Assembly: GCF_004363295.1 (NCBI RefSeq)
Contig: NZ_SNYQ01000008.1
Location: 1-64,000 of the forward strand
Length of the DNA: 64,000 nt
Source: Mesocricetibacter intestinalis
GTDB lineage: Bacteria > Pseudomonadota > Gammaproteobacteria > Enterobacterales > Pasteurellaceae
Reading direction: 5' to 3'
Under the pieces are notes generated by a model. That model saw nothing but the letters and a program-made list of their open reading frames with translations. It searched no databases and was not told where the DNA came from. A program made the translations under genes and the position numbers. Positions 34,471-45,831 of the stretch are shown piece after piece (positions within the stretch are counted from its first letter, which is position 1; each line of letters starts with the position of its first letter).

Positions 34471-34779
34471 ATGAAAAAATATCTGTTTGCCGCCATGCTG
34501 TTATCGCTGACCGCCTGTACTAACGACTGGTCGCATAGCGGCGTACCCGATGTTTATGAAGGGCAATCCAAGCAAAGCGTATTGCAGGCATTGGAGAAAA
34601 ATCACTGGGTAATAGTGCAGCAAAAGGAATTGATAAATAAAGCGCTGGTCATTGAAGCTTATGGCCCGCCCACCAAACAATTTGCCAAACTTTTCGCAGC
34701 GGACTGCCGCAAGGCCATATTGACGGTTTTTGAATATGTAGGCCTCCAGCGGTTAGAAACCACTGCCTGTGATAAATAA
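34471..34779 (+). CDS. Small predicted lipoprotein
   Basis: A 102-residue protein with a lipoprotein signal peptide and lipobox LTAC, giving a modified cysteine at position 16. The mature part is about 87 residues, with two further cysteines near the C-terminus (AADCRK and TTACDK) that could form a disulfide. I do not recognise a family with confidence. It lies between the HAD gene and guaA on the same strand, with a good ribosome site (AAAGGAG). Confidence 0.75.
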   Translation: MKKYLFAAMLLSLTACTNDWSHSGVPDVYEGQSKQSVLQALEKNHWVIVQQKELINKALVIEAYGPPTKQFAKLFAADCRKAILTVFEYVGLQRLETTACDK

Positions 34780-34804
34780 TTTATCCTTACAACGAGAAAA
34801 CTAA

Positions 34805-36364
34805 ATGAACAATATTCACAATCATAAAATCCTTATTCTGGACTTTGGTTCCCAATATACTCAGCTTATCGCCCGCCGGGTACGCGAAATCGGCGTTTAC
34901 TGCGAACTCTGGGCATGGGACGTATCGGAGCAGGATATCCGCAACTTTAATCCGAGCGGTATCATTCTTTCCGGCGGCCCGGAAAGCACTACCGAAGCAA
35001 ACAGCCCGCGCGCCCCTGAATATGTGTTTAATGCCGGCGTACCCGTACTCGGCATCTGCTACGGCATGCAAACCATGGCAATGCAGCTGGGCGGTCTGAC
35101 GGAAGGTTCCGATCAACGTGAATTCGGTTATGCCGCCGTGGAGGTGAAGGCTCAAGACGCCCTGCTCGGTAATCTGATCGAACATAACAATTCGTTGGAC
35201 GTATGGATGAGCCACGGCGATAAGGTTACCCAACTACCGCCGCAGTTTAATCTTACCGGCGTAACCCCAACCTGCCCAATCGCCGCCATGTCCGATGAAC
35301 AACGGCGTTTTTACGGCGTACAATTCCATCCGGAAGTTACCCACACCAAACAAGGGCTGAAACTGTTAACAAATTTTGTGGTTAATATCTGTGCTTGCGA
35401 AACCAAATGGACCGCAGAAAACATTATCGAAGACGCAGTGGCGCGGATTAAAGAGCAAGTGGGCGATGATGAAGTCATTTTAGGTTTATCCGGCGGCGTG
35501 GATTCCTCGGTAACCGCACTGTTACTACACCGCGCCATCGGCAAAAACCTGCACTGCGTCTTTGTGGATAACGGTTTATTGCGCCTGAACGAAGGTGATC
35601 AGGTAATGGAAATGTTCGGCAATAAATTCGGCCTGAATATTATTCGTGTCAATGCCGAGGATCGTTTCCTCAGCGAATTGGCAGGCATTGATGAGCCGGA
35701 GGCGAAACGTAAGATTATCGGTAAAGTTTTTGTGGATGTATTTGATGAAGAATCCCATAAACTGAGTAATGTAAAATGGCTGGCACAGGGTACCATTTAT
35801 CCCGATGTTATCGAATCCGCCGCCAGCAAAACCGGTAAAGCGCATGTAATCAAGTCCCATCATAATGTGGGCGGTTTACCGGATTATATGAAACTGGGGT
35901 TGGTAGAACCCTTACGCGAACTGTTTAAAGACGAAGTGCGTAAAATCGGTTTAGCCTTGGGTTTACCGGCGGAAATGCTAAATCGCCACCCGTTCCCGGG
36001 CCCGGGCCTCGGCGTACGCGTACTGGGCGAAGTGAAAAAAGAATACTGCGATTTACTGCGCCGTGCCGATGCGATCTTTATTGAAGAGCTTTACAAAGCG
36101 GATTGGTATTATAAAGTCAGCCAGGCCTTTACCGTCTTTCTGCCGGTTAAATCCGTCGGGGTTATGGGCGACGGACGCAAATACGACTGGGTCGTATCCC
36201 TGCGTGCGGTAGAAACCATCGACTTTATGACCGCCCACTGGGCTCATCTGCCTTATGAGCTGCTAGGAAAAATCTCCAACCGTATTATTAACGAAGTGGA
36301 CGGCATTTCCCGCGTGGTGTACGACGTTTCAGGCAAACCGCCGGCAACGATCGAATGGGAATAA
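34805..36364 (+). CDS. guaA: GMP synthase (glutamine-hydrolysing)
   Basis: A 519-residue GuaA that aminates XMP to GMP. The class I amidotransferase domain has its nucleophile C85 in LGICYGMQ and the His-Glu pair in FHPEV. The ATP pyrophosphatase domain has the P-loop LSGGVDSS near residue 225. The C-terminal dimerisation domain ends in PPATIEWE. The length is typical and guaB is not adjacent. A strong terminator follows. Confidence 0.98.
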   Translation: MNNIHNHKILILDFGSQYTQLIARRVREIGVYCELWAWDVSEQDIRNFNPSGIILSGGPESTTEANSPRAPEYVFNAGVPVLGICYGMQTMAMQLGGLTEGSDQREFGYAAVEVKAQDALLGNLIEHNNSLDVWMSHGDKVTQLPPQFNLTGVTPTCPIAAMSDEQRRFYGVQFHPEVTHTKQGLKLLTNFVVNICACETKWTAENIIEDAVARIKEQVGDDEVILGLSGGVDSSVTALLLHRAIGKNLHCVFVDNGLLRLNEGDQVMEMFGNKFGLNIIRVNAEDRFLSELAGIDEPEAKRKIIGKVFVDVFDEESHKLSNVKWLAQGTIYPDVIESAASKTGKAHVIKSHHNVGGLPDYMKLGLVEPLRELFKDEVRKIGLALGLPAEMLNRHPFPGPGLGVRVLGEVKKEYCDLLRRADAIFIEELYKADWYYKVSQAFTVFLPVKSVGVMGDGRKYDWVVSLRAVETIDFMTAHWAHLPYELLGKISNRIINEVDGISRVVYDVSGKPPATIEWE

Positions 36365-36381
36365 AATTAAAATAAAACAAT

Positions 36382-36419
36382 AAAAAATAACGCCTTGGAC
36401 AACCAAGGCGTTATTTTTT
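36382..36419. terminator. guaA terminator
   Basis: Stem AATAACGCCTTGG / CCAAGGCGTTATT with an ACAA loop, flanked by A-run and T-run. Likely bidirectional. Confidence 0.92.
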
Positions 36420-36434
36420 GTCGATGCCGGCCTT

Positions 36435-36462
36435 AAAAAAACACGCGCCCGAGGACGCGTGT
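36435..36462 (-). terminator. purL terminator
   Basis: On the minus strand, stem ACACGCG / CGCGTGT closes over an 8-nt loop and is followed by a run of seven Ts. It lies directly downstream of purL. Confidence 0.85.
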
Positions 36463-36481
36463 TAATTACCTAAATTAAGGA

Positions 36482-39400
36482 TTATTTCAGTGCCACTCTG
36501 GCATTTCTAAACAATCTCATCCAGGCGCCGTCTTCGCTCCAGTCTTCCGGATGCCATGAGTTGCTGACGGTGCGGAACACGCGCTCAGGGTGCGGCATCA
36601 TAATCGCAACCCGGCCGTTGCTGTTGGAAAGTGCAGTAATTCCCTGTACGGAACCGTTCGGATTAGCCGGGTAATTTTCCGTAACCTGAATATTATTATC
36701 CACATATTGAGCAATAATCAGATTCTGCTCATGCAGCCCCTGTAACTGGCCCTCATGTTTAAATTCAACCCGTCCTTCCCCGTGGGAAACCGCAATCGGC
36801 ATATGCGAGCCAGCCATGCCGGAGAACCAGAGGGAATTACTGTCGTTAATTCGGACTAAGGCGGCACGAGCTTCAAAGCGCTCCGACTTATTGCGAACAA
36901 AACGCGGCCAGTTTTCCGTGCCCGGAATAATTTCCGCCAGATTGGATAACATCTGACAACCGTTACACACACCGAGAGATAAGGTATCTTCACGGGCGAA
37001 GAAAGCGGCAAACTGTTCACGCAATGCGGTATTGAACAAAATGGATTTCGCCCAACCGCCGCCGGCACCGAGCACGTCGCCGTAAGAGAAGCCGCCGCAA
37101 GCAACCAGGGCATTAAAATCCTGAAGATTATAGCGAGCCTGATGTAAATCGCTCATATGTACGTCTACTGCTTCAAATCCCGCCCGATCAAAGGCCGCCG
37201 CCATTTCCACATGGCTGTTGACTCCTTGCTCGCGCAAAATCGCAATACGCGGTTTAATCCCCTTGGCAATATAAGGGGCGGCGATATCCTGATTAATATC
37301 GTAGCTTAAATATGCACTGAAGCCGCGATTATCCGCCGCTTTCTTAGCAGCAAATTCCTGATCCGCACATTCCGGGTTATCCCGCAAACGTTGCATCTGG
37401 TGGGTTAATTCCGCCCAGATACCGCGTAATTCGGAGCGTTTTTCACTTAGCAGCACCTTGGTACCCCTTGTGATTTCAAAAGCATCGCCTTCGCTTGCCG
37501 CCCCCAGTTCTTTGGTTAAATGAATCAGACCGTGCTGTGTCAAGACTTCGCGTACCGCATTCAGATCGGTTTCGCGCACCTGAATTACGGCACCGAGTTC
37601 TTCGTTAAATAAAACGCCCAGATCACTGTCGCCGAATGCACTGATATCTACCGATACGGCACAGTTGCCGGCAAAGGCCATTTCCGCCAAAGTAACTATT
37701 AACCCGCCGTCGGAACGGTCGTGATAAGCCAGCAGTTTTTGCTGTTGCACCAGCGTCTGCATGGCATTGAAGAAGTTTTTCAGTAATTGCGCATTCACCA
37801 CATCCGCCGGCTTATCACCCAGTTGTTTATACACCTGAGCCAGTGCGGTCGCCCCCAGACGATCCTTACCTTCGCCCAGATCGATTAATAACAGCAGATT
37901 ATGCCCTTTATCGGTGCGCAGCTGCGGAGTTACGGTTTTACGTACGTCCTGCACGCGGGCAAAGGCGCTGATAACCAAGGAAAGCGGAGCGGTAACGCTT
38001 TTCTGTTCGCCGTTTTCCTGCCAGGTGGTTTTCATCGACATGGAATCCTTACCCACTGGAATGGTCAAACCGAGCTGCGGACAAAGTTCTTCGCCCACCG
38101 CTTTTACCGCTGCGTATAAACCGGCATCTTCACCTTTATGTCCGGCGGCCGACATCCAGTTGGCGGAGAGTTTAATCCGTTTAATATCGCCGATATCCGT
38201 TGCAGCGATATTGGTAATGCTTTCCGCCACCGCCAAACGCGCCGAAGCGGCAAAATCCAGCAATGCCACAGGCGCACGTTCGCCCATAGACATGGCTTCG
38301 CCATGGTAACTGTCTAAACTGGCGGTGGTTACCGCCACATCGGATACCGGAATCTGCCAAGGGCCGACCATCTGATCGCGCGCCACCATACCGGTAACCG
38401 AACGGTCGCCGATGGTAATCAGGAAGGTTTTTTCCGCCACCACCGGCAAGCGTAATACGCGATGCAAAGCCTCTTTCAGTTCAATAGCGCTCTGATCCAA
38501 AGCGGGATTATTCACCTCACAAGAGCTTACTTCGCGGGTCATTTTCGGAGTTTTGCCCAATAAGACGCTCATCGGTAAATCAATAGGTTTATTGTCAAAA
38601 TGGCTATCCTGCAGGGTTAAATGTTCTTCTGCGGTAGCCTCGCCGATAACCGCATAAGGTGCACGCTCGCGACGACAAATCTGTTCAAACAGTTCGAGAT
38701 TTTCCGGCGCCACCGCCAATACATAGCGTTCCTGCGACTCGTTACACCAAATTTCCAACGGCGACATACCGCGCTCGTCGCACAGAATATTACGTAATTC
38801 GAATTTACCGCCGCGACCGCCGTCATGTACCAATTCCGGCATCGCATTGGACAAACCGCCCGCTCCTACGTCATGAATAAAGGCGATCGGGTTTCTCTCT
38901 CCCAACTGCCAGCAGCGATCGATCACTTCCTGGCAGCGGCGTTCCATTTCCGGATTATCGCGCTGTACGGAAGCGAAATCCAAGTCTTCTTTAGATTTCC
39001 CCGAAGCCATGGAAGAAGCGGCACCGCCGCCAAGACCGATATTCATCGCCGGGCCGCCGAGTACGATCAGTTTCGCCCCTACCGGAATCTCACCTTTTTT
39101 CACATGCTCGGCACGAATATTACCGATACCGCCCGCCAGCATAATAGGCTTGTGATAGCCGCGCACCTCTTCGCCATTAAAGCTGTTGACCTTTTCTTCA
39201 TAGGTACGGAAATAACCGAGCAAGGCCGGGCGACCGAATTCATTATTAAAGGCGGCGCCGCCCAACGGCCCTTCAATCATAATATCCAGCGCGGAAGCGA
39301 TACGTCCCGGTTTGGACAGCGGATTTTCCCAAGGCTGTTCAAAGCCGGGAATCACTAAGTTGGATACGGAAAAACCGGTTAACCCCGCTTTCGGCTTGGC

Positions 39401-40375
39401 GCCCCGACCGGTTGCCCCTTCATCGCGGATTTCGCCGCCGGAACCGGTAGCCGCCCCTGGGAAGGGTGAAATGGCGGTCGGGTGGTTATGGGTTTCCACC
39501 TTCATCAGAATATGGGCATCTTCGTTATGATAGCGGTATTGTCCGTCCTGATCCGGGAAGAAACGTCCCACTTTGGAGCCTTCCATAACCGCCGCATTAT
39601 CCTTATAAGCAGAAAGTACGTATTCCGGGGTCTTTTCAAAGGTATTTTTAATCATTTTAAACAGGGATTTTTCCTGTTTTTCGCCATCGATAACCCAGTC
39701 CGCATTAAAGATTTTATGCCGACAATGTTCCGAGTTGGCCTGAGCGAACATATAGAGTTCGATATCCGCCGGGTTACGTCCGAGGGCGGTAAAATTCTCC
39801 ACCAGATAATCTATTTCGTCTTCGGCCAAAGCCAATCCTAATTCAATATTGGCGGTTTCCAAGGCTTTACGCCCGCCGTGCAGAATATCCACCGTAGTAA
39901 AAGGTTTAGGTTCCTGCTGACGAAACAGCATGTCCGCCTGCTGCGGAGAACGAATCACGGTTTCCATCATGCGATCGTGAATATGGGCGCACAGTCTGTT
40001 TTCCTGTTCGGCACTCAAACTATGCTCGAATTCAAAGTAAAAAGCCAGGCCGCGCTCCAAACGCAGTACTTTATTCAGGCCGCAATTATGGGCGATATCC
40101 GTCGCCTTGGAAGACCAAGAGGAAATAGTACCCACTCGCGGGATCACGATAAAACATTCGCCTTCCGGTTTATGCTGCGCCAAGGTCGGACCATAGTGCA
40201 ACAACTGCTCTAGCTCCCGGCTTTCTTCCTCGTTCAAAGCTTCGGAAAGCTCGGCAAAATGTAAATATTCCGCATAGCAGGATTTTACCGCTAAATCCGC
40301 TTGCTGAAAGCGTAGCGCCAATTGAGCTAAACGAAATTCGGAAAGGGCCGGAGAGCCGCGAAAAATCTGGAACAT
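36482..40375 (-). CDS. purL: Phosphoribosylformylglycinamidine synthase
   Basis: A 1297-residue large-type PurL that converts FGAR to FGAM with glutamine and ATP in purine synthesis. In order it has an N-terminal PurS-like domain, a linker, the two AIRS-like ATP-binding halves (for example [40 protein letters not shown], residues about 292-331, and the Gly-rich [12 protein letters not shown] further on), and a C-terminal amidotransferase domain with the nucleophile in [10 protein letters not shown] and the His-Glu in MPHPERVFR. Normal length for gammaproteobacteria. A PurR-like box overlaps its promoter. Confidence 0.98.
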   Translation of the reverse strand: MFQIFRGSPALSEFRLAQLALRFQQADLAVKSCYAEYLHFAELSEALNEEESRELEQLLHYGPTLAQHKPEGECFIVIPRVGTISSWSSKATDIAHNCGLNKVLRLERGLAFYFEFEHSLSAEQENRLCAHIHDRMMETVIRSPQQADMLFRQQEPKPFTTVDILHGGRKALETANIELGLALAEDEIDYLVENFTALGRNPADIELYMFAQANSEHCRHKIFNADWVIDGEKQEKSLFKMIKNTFEKTPEYVLSAYKDNAAVMEGSKVGRFFPDQDGQYRYHNEDAHILMKVETHNHPTAISPFPGAATGSGGEIRDEGATGRGAKPKAGLTGFSVSNLVIPGFEQPWENPLSKPGRIASALDIMIEGPLGGAAFNNEFGRPALLGYFRTYEEKVNSFNGEEVRGYHKPIMLAGGIGNIRAEHVKKGEIPVGAKLIVLGGPAMNIGLGGGAASSMASGKSKEDLDFASVQRDNPEMERRCQEVIDRCWQLGERNPIAFIHDVGAGGLSNAMPELVHDGGRGGKFELRNILCDERGMSPLEIWCNESQERYVLAVAPENLELFEQICRRERAPYAVIGEATAEEHLTLQDSHFDNKPIDLPMSVLLGKTPKMTREVSSCEVNNPALDQSAIELKEALHRVLRLPVVAEKTFLITIGDRSVTGMVARDQMVGPWQIPVSDVAVTTASLDSYHGEAMSMGERAPVALLDFAASARLAVAESITNIAATDIGDIKRIKLSANWMSAAGHKGEDAGLYAAVKAVGEELCPQLGLTIPVGKDSMSMKTTWQENGEQKSVTAPLSLVISAFARVQDVRKTVTPQLRTDKGHNLLLLIDLGEGKDRLGATALAQVYKQLGDKPADVVNAQLLKNFFNAMQTLVQQQKLLAYHDRSDGGLIVTLAEMAFAGNCAVSVDISAFGDSDLGVLFNEELGAVIQVRETDLNAVREVLTQHGLIHLTKELGAASEGDAFEITRGTKVLLSEKRSELRGIWAELTHQMQRLRDNPECADQEFAAKKAADNRGFSAYLSYDINQDIAAPYIAKGIKPRIAILREQGVNSHVEMAAAFDRAGFEAVDVHMSDLHQARYNLQDFNALVACGGFSYGDVLGAGGGWAKSILFNTALREQFAAFFAREDTLSLGVCNGCQMLSNLAEIIPGTENWPRFVRNKSERFEARAALVRINDSNSLWFSGMAGSHMPIAVSHGEGRVEFKHEGQLQGLHEQNLIIAQYVDNNIQVTENYPANPNGSVQGITALSNSNGRVAIMMPHPERVFRTVSNSWHPEDWSEDGAWMRLFRNARVALK

Positions 40376-40416
40376 AGGTTTCCCCTGATTGATTAGAAAA
40401 CAAAGAAATTGGCCGT

Positions 40417-40455
40417 ATTATAAATGAAATTATGTCATAACGAAAACGTTTGCCT
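40417..40455 (-). promoter_or_regulatory. purL promoter with PurR box
   Basis: The minus strand has a perfect -10 TATAAT (40417-40422). Overlapping the -35 position is AGGCAAACGTTTTCGT (40440-40455), which differs from the PurR consensus ACGCAAACGTTTTCGT at one or two positions. Repression by PurR with hypoxanthine or guanine is therefore likely. Confidence 0.8.
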
Positions 40456-40543
40456 TAAAAAGAAGGAAATTTTGCGGGTTTGTATATTATTTGCGTTGCG
40501 GTTAAAATGCCCAACATTATCGGCTTAGATCAAATGAGGCGCC

Positions 40544-42013
40544 TTGAAAGGTTTATTTTTACGAGTTATCACCGCATTCGGACTGCTGCTGTGGGCCATT
40601 GATATGGTTTTCCCTTGGCAGCAGATGATGCGTTCCGAACAAAATCGCTATAGCGCTATTCAGCAGCGCGGTAAGCTTATTGTCGGCAGCGTGAATAATC
40701 CCGTTTCCTATTTTATCGGCAAGGACGGCCAGGCCGGACTGGAATACGATCTGAGCAAAGCCTTTGCCGATTACCTCGGGGTTAGCCTTGAAATAAAAAC
40801 CATGAATAACAGTCAGGAGCTGTTTAACGCCCTGAAAGAAAACGATATTGATATCGCCGCCGCAAATCTGCTGTATCAGAGTAAACAGGCGGAAATTTTT
40901 CAGGTCGGCCCCGCTTATGCCTCCGCTTCCTGGCAGCTGGTTTACCGTAAAGGAGAAACTCGCCCGCAATCTCTGAATCAGCTCCAAGGTAAACTCGGTA
41001 TTGCCGGCGGTTCCGAACTAGAGGCGATCCTCAGTGAAAAACGCCGCCAGTATCCGACCCTGGAATGGCGGACGGAAGATAACAGCACGCCGGAAGAACT
41101 GCTGCTGAAAGTGGCGGAAGGTAAAATCGATTACACCATTGCCAATTCCATCGATGTATCCGCCGCTCAGCAAATCAAACCGCAGATTGCAGTGGCCTTT
41201 GACGTTACCGATGAATCGGGCGTCCACTGGTATTTACCCAATAATTCCTATAACGAGCTGCAATCGGCGTTGCTGGATTTTTTTAACCGAGCCATTGAAG
41301 GCGGACTGATTGCCCGTATTGAGGAAAAATATTTTAACCATATGTCGAAATTCGACTATGTGGATATGCGTTCCTACACAAATGCAATTGAAAACGTCCT
41401 GCCGAAATACGCACCTTTATTCAATAAATATAAAGGCGAGCTGGACTGGCGTTTACTGGCGGCGGTCGCCTATCAGGAATCCCATTGGAACGAGGATGCC
41501 ACATCACCGACCGGAGTACGGGGTATTATGATGCTGACCAAAGCCACCGCCGATCGAATGAAAATCAGCGATCGTACCGATGCGGAGCAAAGCATTAAAG
41601 CCGGCTCCGAATATTTGCACTGGTTGATTTCCCAGGTACCGGACAGTATCCCCCAGGAAGATCGGATCTGGTATGCCCTTACCGGCTATAATATGGGACT
41701 CGGACATATGCTCGACGCGCGTCGTTTAACCAAAACCCTGGGCGGCGATCCCGATAACTGGCTGGATGTGAAAAAGAACCTGCCCCTGCTGGCGGAAAAG
41801 CGTTACCACAGCAATCTGAAATACGGCTATGCGCGCGGTTATGAAGCTTACCAGTATGTAGAAAATATCCGCCGTTATATGAATAGCATTGTCAATTATT
41901 ATCGGGTACAGCAAACCCAAGAAGCCGCCGCCTTAAACCTGAAAGAAACCGGCGGCGTAAGCGCTCAAGCGCCGAAAAATACGGAAAAGGCTGCAAAAAC
42001 CTTAGCCGATTAA
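40544..42013 (+). CDS. mltF: Membrane-bound lytic murein transglycosylase F
   Basis: A 489-residue MltF. It has an N-terminal signal or anchor segment (about 3-22). A solute-binding-protein-like regulatory domain covers about 40-265 ([15 protein letters not shown]...). A C-terminal lysozyme-like domain has the catalytic glutamate E312 in [10 protein letters not shown], followed by [12 protein letters not shown] and GYNMGLGHM. It cleaves peptidoglycan to 1,6-anhydro products at the outer membrane. The start is TTG at 40544 preceded by GAGGCG; no in-frame ATG gives the signal segment. It is divergent from purL, as in E. coli. Confidence 0.95.
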   Translation: MKGLFLRVITAFGLLLWAIDMVFPWQQMMRSEQNRYSAIQQRGKLIVGSVNNPVSYFIGKDGQAGLEYDLSKAFADYLGVSLEIKTMNNSQELFNALKENDIDIAAANLLYQSKQAEIFQVGPAYASASWQLVYRKGETRPQSLNQLQGKLGIAGGSELEAILSEKRRQYPTLEWRTEDNSTPEELLLKVAEGKIDYTIANSIDVSAAQQIKPQIAVAFDVTDESGVHWYLPNNSYNELQSALLDFFNRAIEGGLIARIEEKYFNHMSKFDYVDMRSYTNAIENVLPKYAPLFNKYKGELDWRLLAAVAYQESHWNEDATSPTGVRGIMMLTKATADRMKISDRTDAEQSIKAGSEYLHWLISQVPDSIPQEDRIWYALTGYNMGLGHMLDARRLTKTLGGDPDNWLDVKKNLPLLAEKRYHSNLKYGYARGYEAYQYVENIRRYMNSIVNYYRVQQTQEAAALNLKETGGVSAQAPKNTEKAAKTLAD

Positions 42014-42079
42014 AGCGGTCGGAATAAGGCTCAGGCAAACATAGCAAACAATAGCAAACATAAATAAGAAGGAATAATC

Positions 42080-42244
42080 ATGAGTATCAGACGCCGTAAA
42101 CTACACTTAAAGAAAACCAATAGCGCTCTGCATTTAACCCAATCCCGTCGTACCAGACGGCTGAAGCACGCCAAACGGCATAAAGCCAACATTGCTTCCA
42201 GACATGCGCAGAATTTTTTAATCCAGCAGGATGAATTATATTAA
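42080..42244 (+). CDS. 54-residue highly basic peptide
   Basis: Short open frame read directly from the sequence: MSIRRRKLHLKKTNSALHLT at the start, then an Arg/Lys/His-rich middle (RRTRRLKHAKRHKANIASRH) and the end NFLIQQDELY. It has a good ribosome site (AAGAAGGA, 7-9 nt before the ATG) and ends shortly before a strong terminator. More than a third of the residues are basic, suggesting nucleic acid or ribosome binding. I do not recognise it. It lies directly after mltF, where tadA stands in E. coli. Confidence 0.6.
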   Translation: MSIRRRKLHLKKTNSALHLTQSRRTRRLKHAKRHKANIASRHAQNFLIQQDELY

Positions 42245-42304
42245 CGACGAGTAGCTTAGGGAAATCTCAACAGGATTAATTCTCACCAAAAGTAATAAAA
42301 AAAT

Positions 42305-42339
42305 AACCGCACTTTGAGGTTATCGCCCAAAGTGCGGTT
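42305..42339. terminator. Terminator made from two inverted uptake signals
   Basis: Perfect stem AACCGCACTTT / AAAGTGCGGTT with A- and T-runs outside. Each arm is an uptake core (42306-42314 on minus, 42330-42338 on plus). It lies between the small basic peptide gene and the convergent aspA, so it likely terminates both. Confidence 0.9.
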
Positions 42340-42356
42340 TTTTTAACTAAGTTTTT

Positions 42357-43778
42357 TTATTTTTTCAATTTAGCTTTATAAGTCGGGTTCATCAGATTTT
42401 CGACGGAAAGAATATCGTCTAATTCCGCTTCGCTCAACAAGCCTTTCTCCAACACCACTTCACGTACGCTGCGGCCGGTAGTGGCACAGATTTTACCGAT
42501 AACATCACCATTGTGGTGGCCGATAAACGGATTCAGATAAGTAATGATACCGATAGAGTTAAATACGTAGTTCTGGCAGATTTCTTTGTTCACGGTAATA
42601 CCGTCGATACATTTATCGCGCAGATTTACGCAGGCGTTAGTCAGAATATCGATACTTTCAAACATTGCCTGACCGATAACAGGTTCCATTACGTTTAACT
42701 GTAACTGACCCGCTTCCGCTGCGAAAGTAACGGTAGTGTCGTTACCGATAACTTTGAAACAAACCTGATTTACCACTTCAGGCACAACCGGGTTCACTTT
42801 CGCCGGCATAATGGAAGAACCGGCCTGTAATTCAGGCAGATTGATTTCATTCAGACCCGCACGCGGACCGGAAGAAAGTAAACGTAAGTCATTACATACT
42901 TTAGATAATTTCACCGCTGTACGTTTTAACGCACCATGTACCATTACATAGGCGCCGCAGTCGGAAGTAGCTTCAATCAGGTTAGGCGCACCTACGCAAG
43001 GTAAACCGGTAACTTCCGCCAGATATTTCACTGCCAGCTGAGCATAGCCTTGCGGTGTGTTCAAACCGGTACCGATAGCGGTGGCGCCTAGGTTAACTTC
43101 CAGCAACAGCTGAGCGGTCTGGGTTAAGTTGCGCACTTCTTCGTCCAACAATACGGAGAAGGCTTTGAATTCCTGACCGACGGTCATAGGTACCGCATCC
43201 TGTAACTGAGTACGACCCATTTTCAACACATCGGAAAATTCTTTCGCTTTATTTTCGAAGCCCTGTTGCAAGTAACGGATTTTCGCTACCAGTTTCATAA
43301 TGCTGTTATAAACCGCAATACGGAATCCGGTCGGATAAGCATCGTTGGTTGACTGGCTGGCATTCACATGATCCATAGGATCAAGGTACTGATATTCGCC
43401 TTTTTTGTGGCCTAAAATTTCTAATGCCAGGTTAGCCACCACTTCGTTGGTGTTCATATTTACGGAAGTACCCGCACCGCCCTGATAAACATCTGACGGG
43501 AACTGATCCAGGCATTTGCCGCTGGTTAGGATCTCATCACAGGCCGCTACGATGGCTTTGGAAATAGACTCGGAAATCGCACCTAATTCGCCGTTAGCCA
43601 GTGCGGTCGCTTTTTTCACCATCACCATGCCTTTGACGAATTCCGGTACATCGGAAATGGTTACATTGGAAATATTAAAATTTTCAACCGCTCTTAATGT
43701 ATGAATCCCCCAGTAAACATCCGCCGGTACTTCGCGTTCCCCTAATAAATCCACTTCTTTTCTTGTTAATGTTGTCAT
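42357..43778 (-). CDS. aspA: Aspartate ammonia-lyase (aspartase)
   Basis: A 473-residue aspartase that deaminates L-aspartate to fumarate and ammonia, feeding fumarate respiration in an anaerobically living cell. The fumarase/aspartase signature [11 protein letters not shown] (about 322-332) carries the mobile catalytic Ser. The start is ATG 43778 ([14 protein letters not shown]), with AGGAGAAAG upstream. The reading frame is open for 39 more codons but without homology. Normal length. Confidence 0.97.
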   Translation of the reverse strand: MTTLTRKEVDLLGEREVPADVYWGIHTLRAVENFNISNVTISDVPEFVKGMVMVKKATALANGELGAISESISKAIVAACDEILTSGKCLDQFPSDVYQGGAGTSVNMNTNEVVANLALEILGHKKGEYQYLDPMDHVNASQSTNDAYPTGFRIAVYNSIMKLVAKIRYLQQGFENKAKEFSDVLKMGRTQLQDAVPMTVGQEFKAFSVLLDEEVRNLTQTAQLLLEVNLGATAIGTGLNTPQGYAQLAVKYLAEVTGLPCVGAPNLIEATSDCGAYVMVHGALKRTAVKLSKVCNDLRLLSSGPRAGLNEINLPELQAGSSIMPAKVNPVVPEVVNQVCFKVIGNDTTVTFAAEAGQLQLNVMEPVIGQAMFESIDILTNACVNLRDKCIDGITVNKEICQNYVFNSIGIITYLNPFIGHHNGDVIGKICATTGRSVREVVLEKGLLSEAELDDILSVENLMNPTYKAKLKK

Positions 43779-43829
43779 TTCACTTTCTCCTGGTTTGTAG
43801 TGAATAAGTAACCTTTTTGAGTTAGGCCT

Positions 43830-43871
43830 ATTATAGGCATTTGCCGCCGAGAAAAACATGATCCATGTCAT
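43830..43871 (-). promoter_or_regulatory. aspA promoter with CRP/FNR-like site
   Basis: Minus strand: a perfect -10 TATAAT (43830-43835), and an inverted repeat ATGACATGGATCAT (43858-43871). The repeat is centred about 41.5 bp before the expected start point, the class II activator position. It is a partial match to both CRP (TGTGA-N6-TCACA) and FNR (TTGAT-N4-ATCAA) consensus, so which protein binds is open. Confidence 0.55.
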
Positions 43872-44047
43872 ATTTTGTCCCTCCCTCACCGACATATAAT
43901 TTATAGGTCGGATTACTTTTTGTATGGCGGGAAAAGAGGGAAAGATTGATAATACCGATTAAACCGATTATTGCGCGCCCTTTGCTTTCGGCCGTTTTTT
44001 TCGGCACAATAACCCACGGAATTTCATCACAATATAGGAACAACATA

Positions 44048-45418
44048 ATGGCTAAACACTATGATTATCTTGCTATCGGCGGCGGTAGCGGCGGCATTGC
44101 TTCCGTTAACCGGGCGGCCAGTTACGGCAAAAAATGTGCGATTATCGAAGCGAAGCATTTGGGCGGTACCTGCGTAAATGTCGGCTGCGTTCCGAAAAAA
44201 GTCATGTGGCACGGCGCCCAGCTTGCCGAGGCGATCAAAAATTATGCGCCGGATTACGGATTTGATTTAAGTTTAAATAAATTTGATTTCGCTAAATTGG
44301 TGGAAAGCCGCCAAGCTTATATTTCCCGTATCCATAACTCCTACAATAATGTTCTGGCCAAAAATCAGGTGGATGTGATTAACGGCTTCGCCCGCTTTAC
44401 CGGCCCGAACAGCGTGGAAGTTCAGTTTGCCGACGGCAGCAAAGAAAGCTTCAGCGCCGATCATATTCTGATTGCCACCGGCGGACGACCGAGCCGTCCC
44501 GATATTCAAGGGGCGGAATACGGTATTGATTCCGACGGTGTATTTGCTCTGACGGAATTACCGAAACGTGTGGCTATCGTCGGCGCCGGCTATATCGCGG
44601 TCGAACTGGCCGGTGTAATGAACGGATTCGGGGTAGAAACCCATTTATTCGTGCGCAAACACGCACCGCTGCGCAACTTCGATCCGATGATTACCGATAC
44701 CCTGCTGGAAGTATTCGAACAAGACGGTATTCGGCTGCATACCCAGGCGATTCCGCAGCAAGTAATTAAAAATGCCGACGGTTCCTTAACCCTACAATTG
44801 GAAGACGGTCGTAGCCAAGAGGTGGATAGCCTAATCTGGGCTATCGGACGCCAGCCGGCGACGGATGTGATTAACCTTGCAGCCGCCGGTGTGGAAACCG
44901 ACGGACGCGGTTTCATCAAAACCGATGCCTATCAGAATACCAATGTAAAGGGCATTTACGCCGTGGGCGATATTATGCAGGGCGGCATAGAGCTAACCCC
45001 GGTTGCCGTTGCTGCGGGACGCCGTTTATCCGAACGTCTGTTCAACAATAAACCGGAAGAACATCTGGATTACCGTCTGGTACCCACCGTGGTATTCAGC
45101 CATCCGCCGATCGGTACTATCGGTCTGACGGAACCGCAGGCAAAAGAACAGTACGGTGCGGAAAACATTAAAGTCTATACTTCCTCCTTTACCCCGATGT
45201 ACAGCGCCGTTACTCAACATCGGCAGCCGTGCCGAATGAAACTGGTATGTGCCGGTAAAGAAGAAAAAATCGTCGGTTTACATGGTATCGGCTTCGGTGT
45301 GGACGAAATGATTCAAGGTTTTGCTGTCGCCATCAAAATGGGCGCGACCAAAGCGGACTTCGACAATACCGTCGCCATTCACCCCACAGGTTCGGAAGAA
45401 TTCGTTACCATGCGCTAA
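44048..45418 (+). CDS. gor: Glutathione-disulfide reductase
   Basis: A 456-residue class I pyridine nucleotide-disulfide reductase. It has an FAD-binding N-terminus ([10 protein letters not shown]), the redox-active disulfide C42-C47 in [12 protein letters not shown], an NAD(P)-binding domain ([12 protein letters not shown]), and the C-terminal catalytic His in [10 protein letters not shown]. The motif following the second Gly-rich loop and the VRKHAPLR segment favour NADPH. The start ATG 44048 ([12 protein letters not shown]) has AGGA upstream; the frame is open further upstream but without similarity. It keeps glutathione reduced in the cytoplasm. Confidence 0.95.
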   Translation: MAKHYDYLAIGGGSGGIASVNRAASYGKKCAIIEAKHLGGTCVNVGCVPKKVMWHGAQLAEAIKNYAPDYGFDLSLNKFDFAKLVESRQAYISRIHNSYNNVLAKNQVDVINGFARFTGPNSVEVQFADGSKESFSADHILIATGGRPSRPDIQGAEYGIDSDGVFALTELPKRVAIVGAGYIAVELAGVMNGFGVETHLFVRKHAPLRNFDPMITDTLLEVFEQDGIRLHTQAIPQQVIKNADGSLTLQLEDGRSQEVDSLIWAIGRQPATDVINLAAAGVETDGRGFIKTDAYQNTNVKGIYAVGDIMQGGIELTPVAVAAGRRLSERLFNNKPEEHLDYRLVPTVVFSHPPIGTIGLTEPQAKEQYGAENIKVYTSSFTPMYSAVTQHRQPCRMKLVCAGKEEKIVGLHGIGFGVDEMIQGFAVAIKMGATKADFDNTVAIHPTGSEEFVTMR

Positions 45419-45439
45419 ACAAGGTGCATAAGTAAATTA

Positions 45440-45474
45440 AGAGCGGTCAAAAATCCGTTATTTTTGACCGCTCT
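45440..45474. terminator. gor terminator
   Basis: Fifteen-bp stem AGAGCGGTCAAAAAT / ATTTTTGACCGCTCT with a 5-nt loop followed by seven or more Ts. Each arm resembles an uptake signal with one change in the core (AAGAGCGGT instead of AAGTGCGGT). Confidence 0.88.
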
Positions 45475-45519
45475 TTTTTTCTTAATCCAAGCACGAATAG
45501 CTCTAGAGCAAATGCGAAC

Positions 45520-45822
45520 CTATGCTTGTTCCTGTGGCTGCGCCAACCCCAAGCTACCGATTTTGACGCCCAGATTTCCTAAAGATACGGGATCCAGATA
45601 GTCGGCCAAGAATTTAAACAATTCGTCCAAATCGGTAAAAGTGCGGTTGATTTTCACTTCATTTTCTACTTTACGGGTAAATTCATAATTTACCGGCGTC
45701 CGTTCCGTATGTGCTTCCAGGGTAATGTAAATCTTCTCGAAAAAATGGCTGCTTGCCCCTTCTTCGCCGGGATCGCTGATACGGACATTCCAGTTATTAT
45801 TAAACAGAACATGTGTTGTCAT
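45520..45822 (-). CDS. Small protein of unknown function
   Basis: A 100-residue soluble acidic protein (MTTHVLFNNNWNVRISDPGE...) with no signal peptide, membrane segment or recognised domain. It could belong to a family restricted to Pasteurellaceae, but I cannot name it with confidence. It begins 9 bp after the arfA stop codon on the same strand with GAGGTAAAT upstream. The terminator inside arfA should therefore limit its transcription from that promoter. An uptake core lies inside it at 45639-45647. Confidence 0.7.
   Translation of the reverse strand: MTTHVLFNNNWNVRISDPGEEGASSHFFEKIYITLEAHTERTPVNYEFTRKVENEVKINRTFTDLDELFKFLADYLDPVSLGNLGVKIGSLGLAQPQEQA
45639..45647 (+). repeat. DNA uptake signal sequence
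   Basis: Exact AAGTGCGGT followed by TGATTTT, within the small gene downstream of arfA. Confidence 0.75.
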
Positions 45823-45831
45823 ATTTACCTC

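Noticed and set aside
43946-44047. Longer N-terminus of glutathione reductase
   Set aside because: The extra 34 residues precede the conserved FAD-binding start and lack a ribosome site; the ATG at 44048 has AGGA in place.
45440-45474. Canonical uptake signal pair
   Set aside because: The core is AAGAGCGGT, one base off, so it is reported only as a terminator and a variant.
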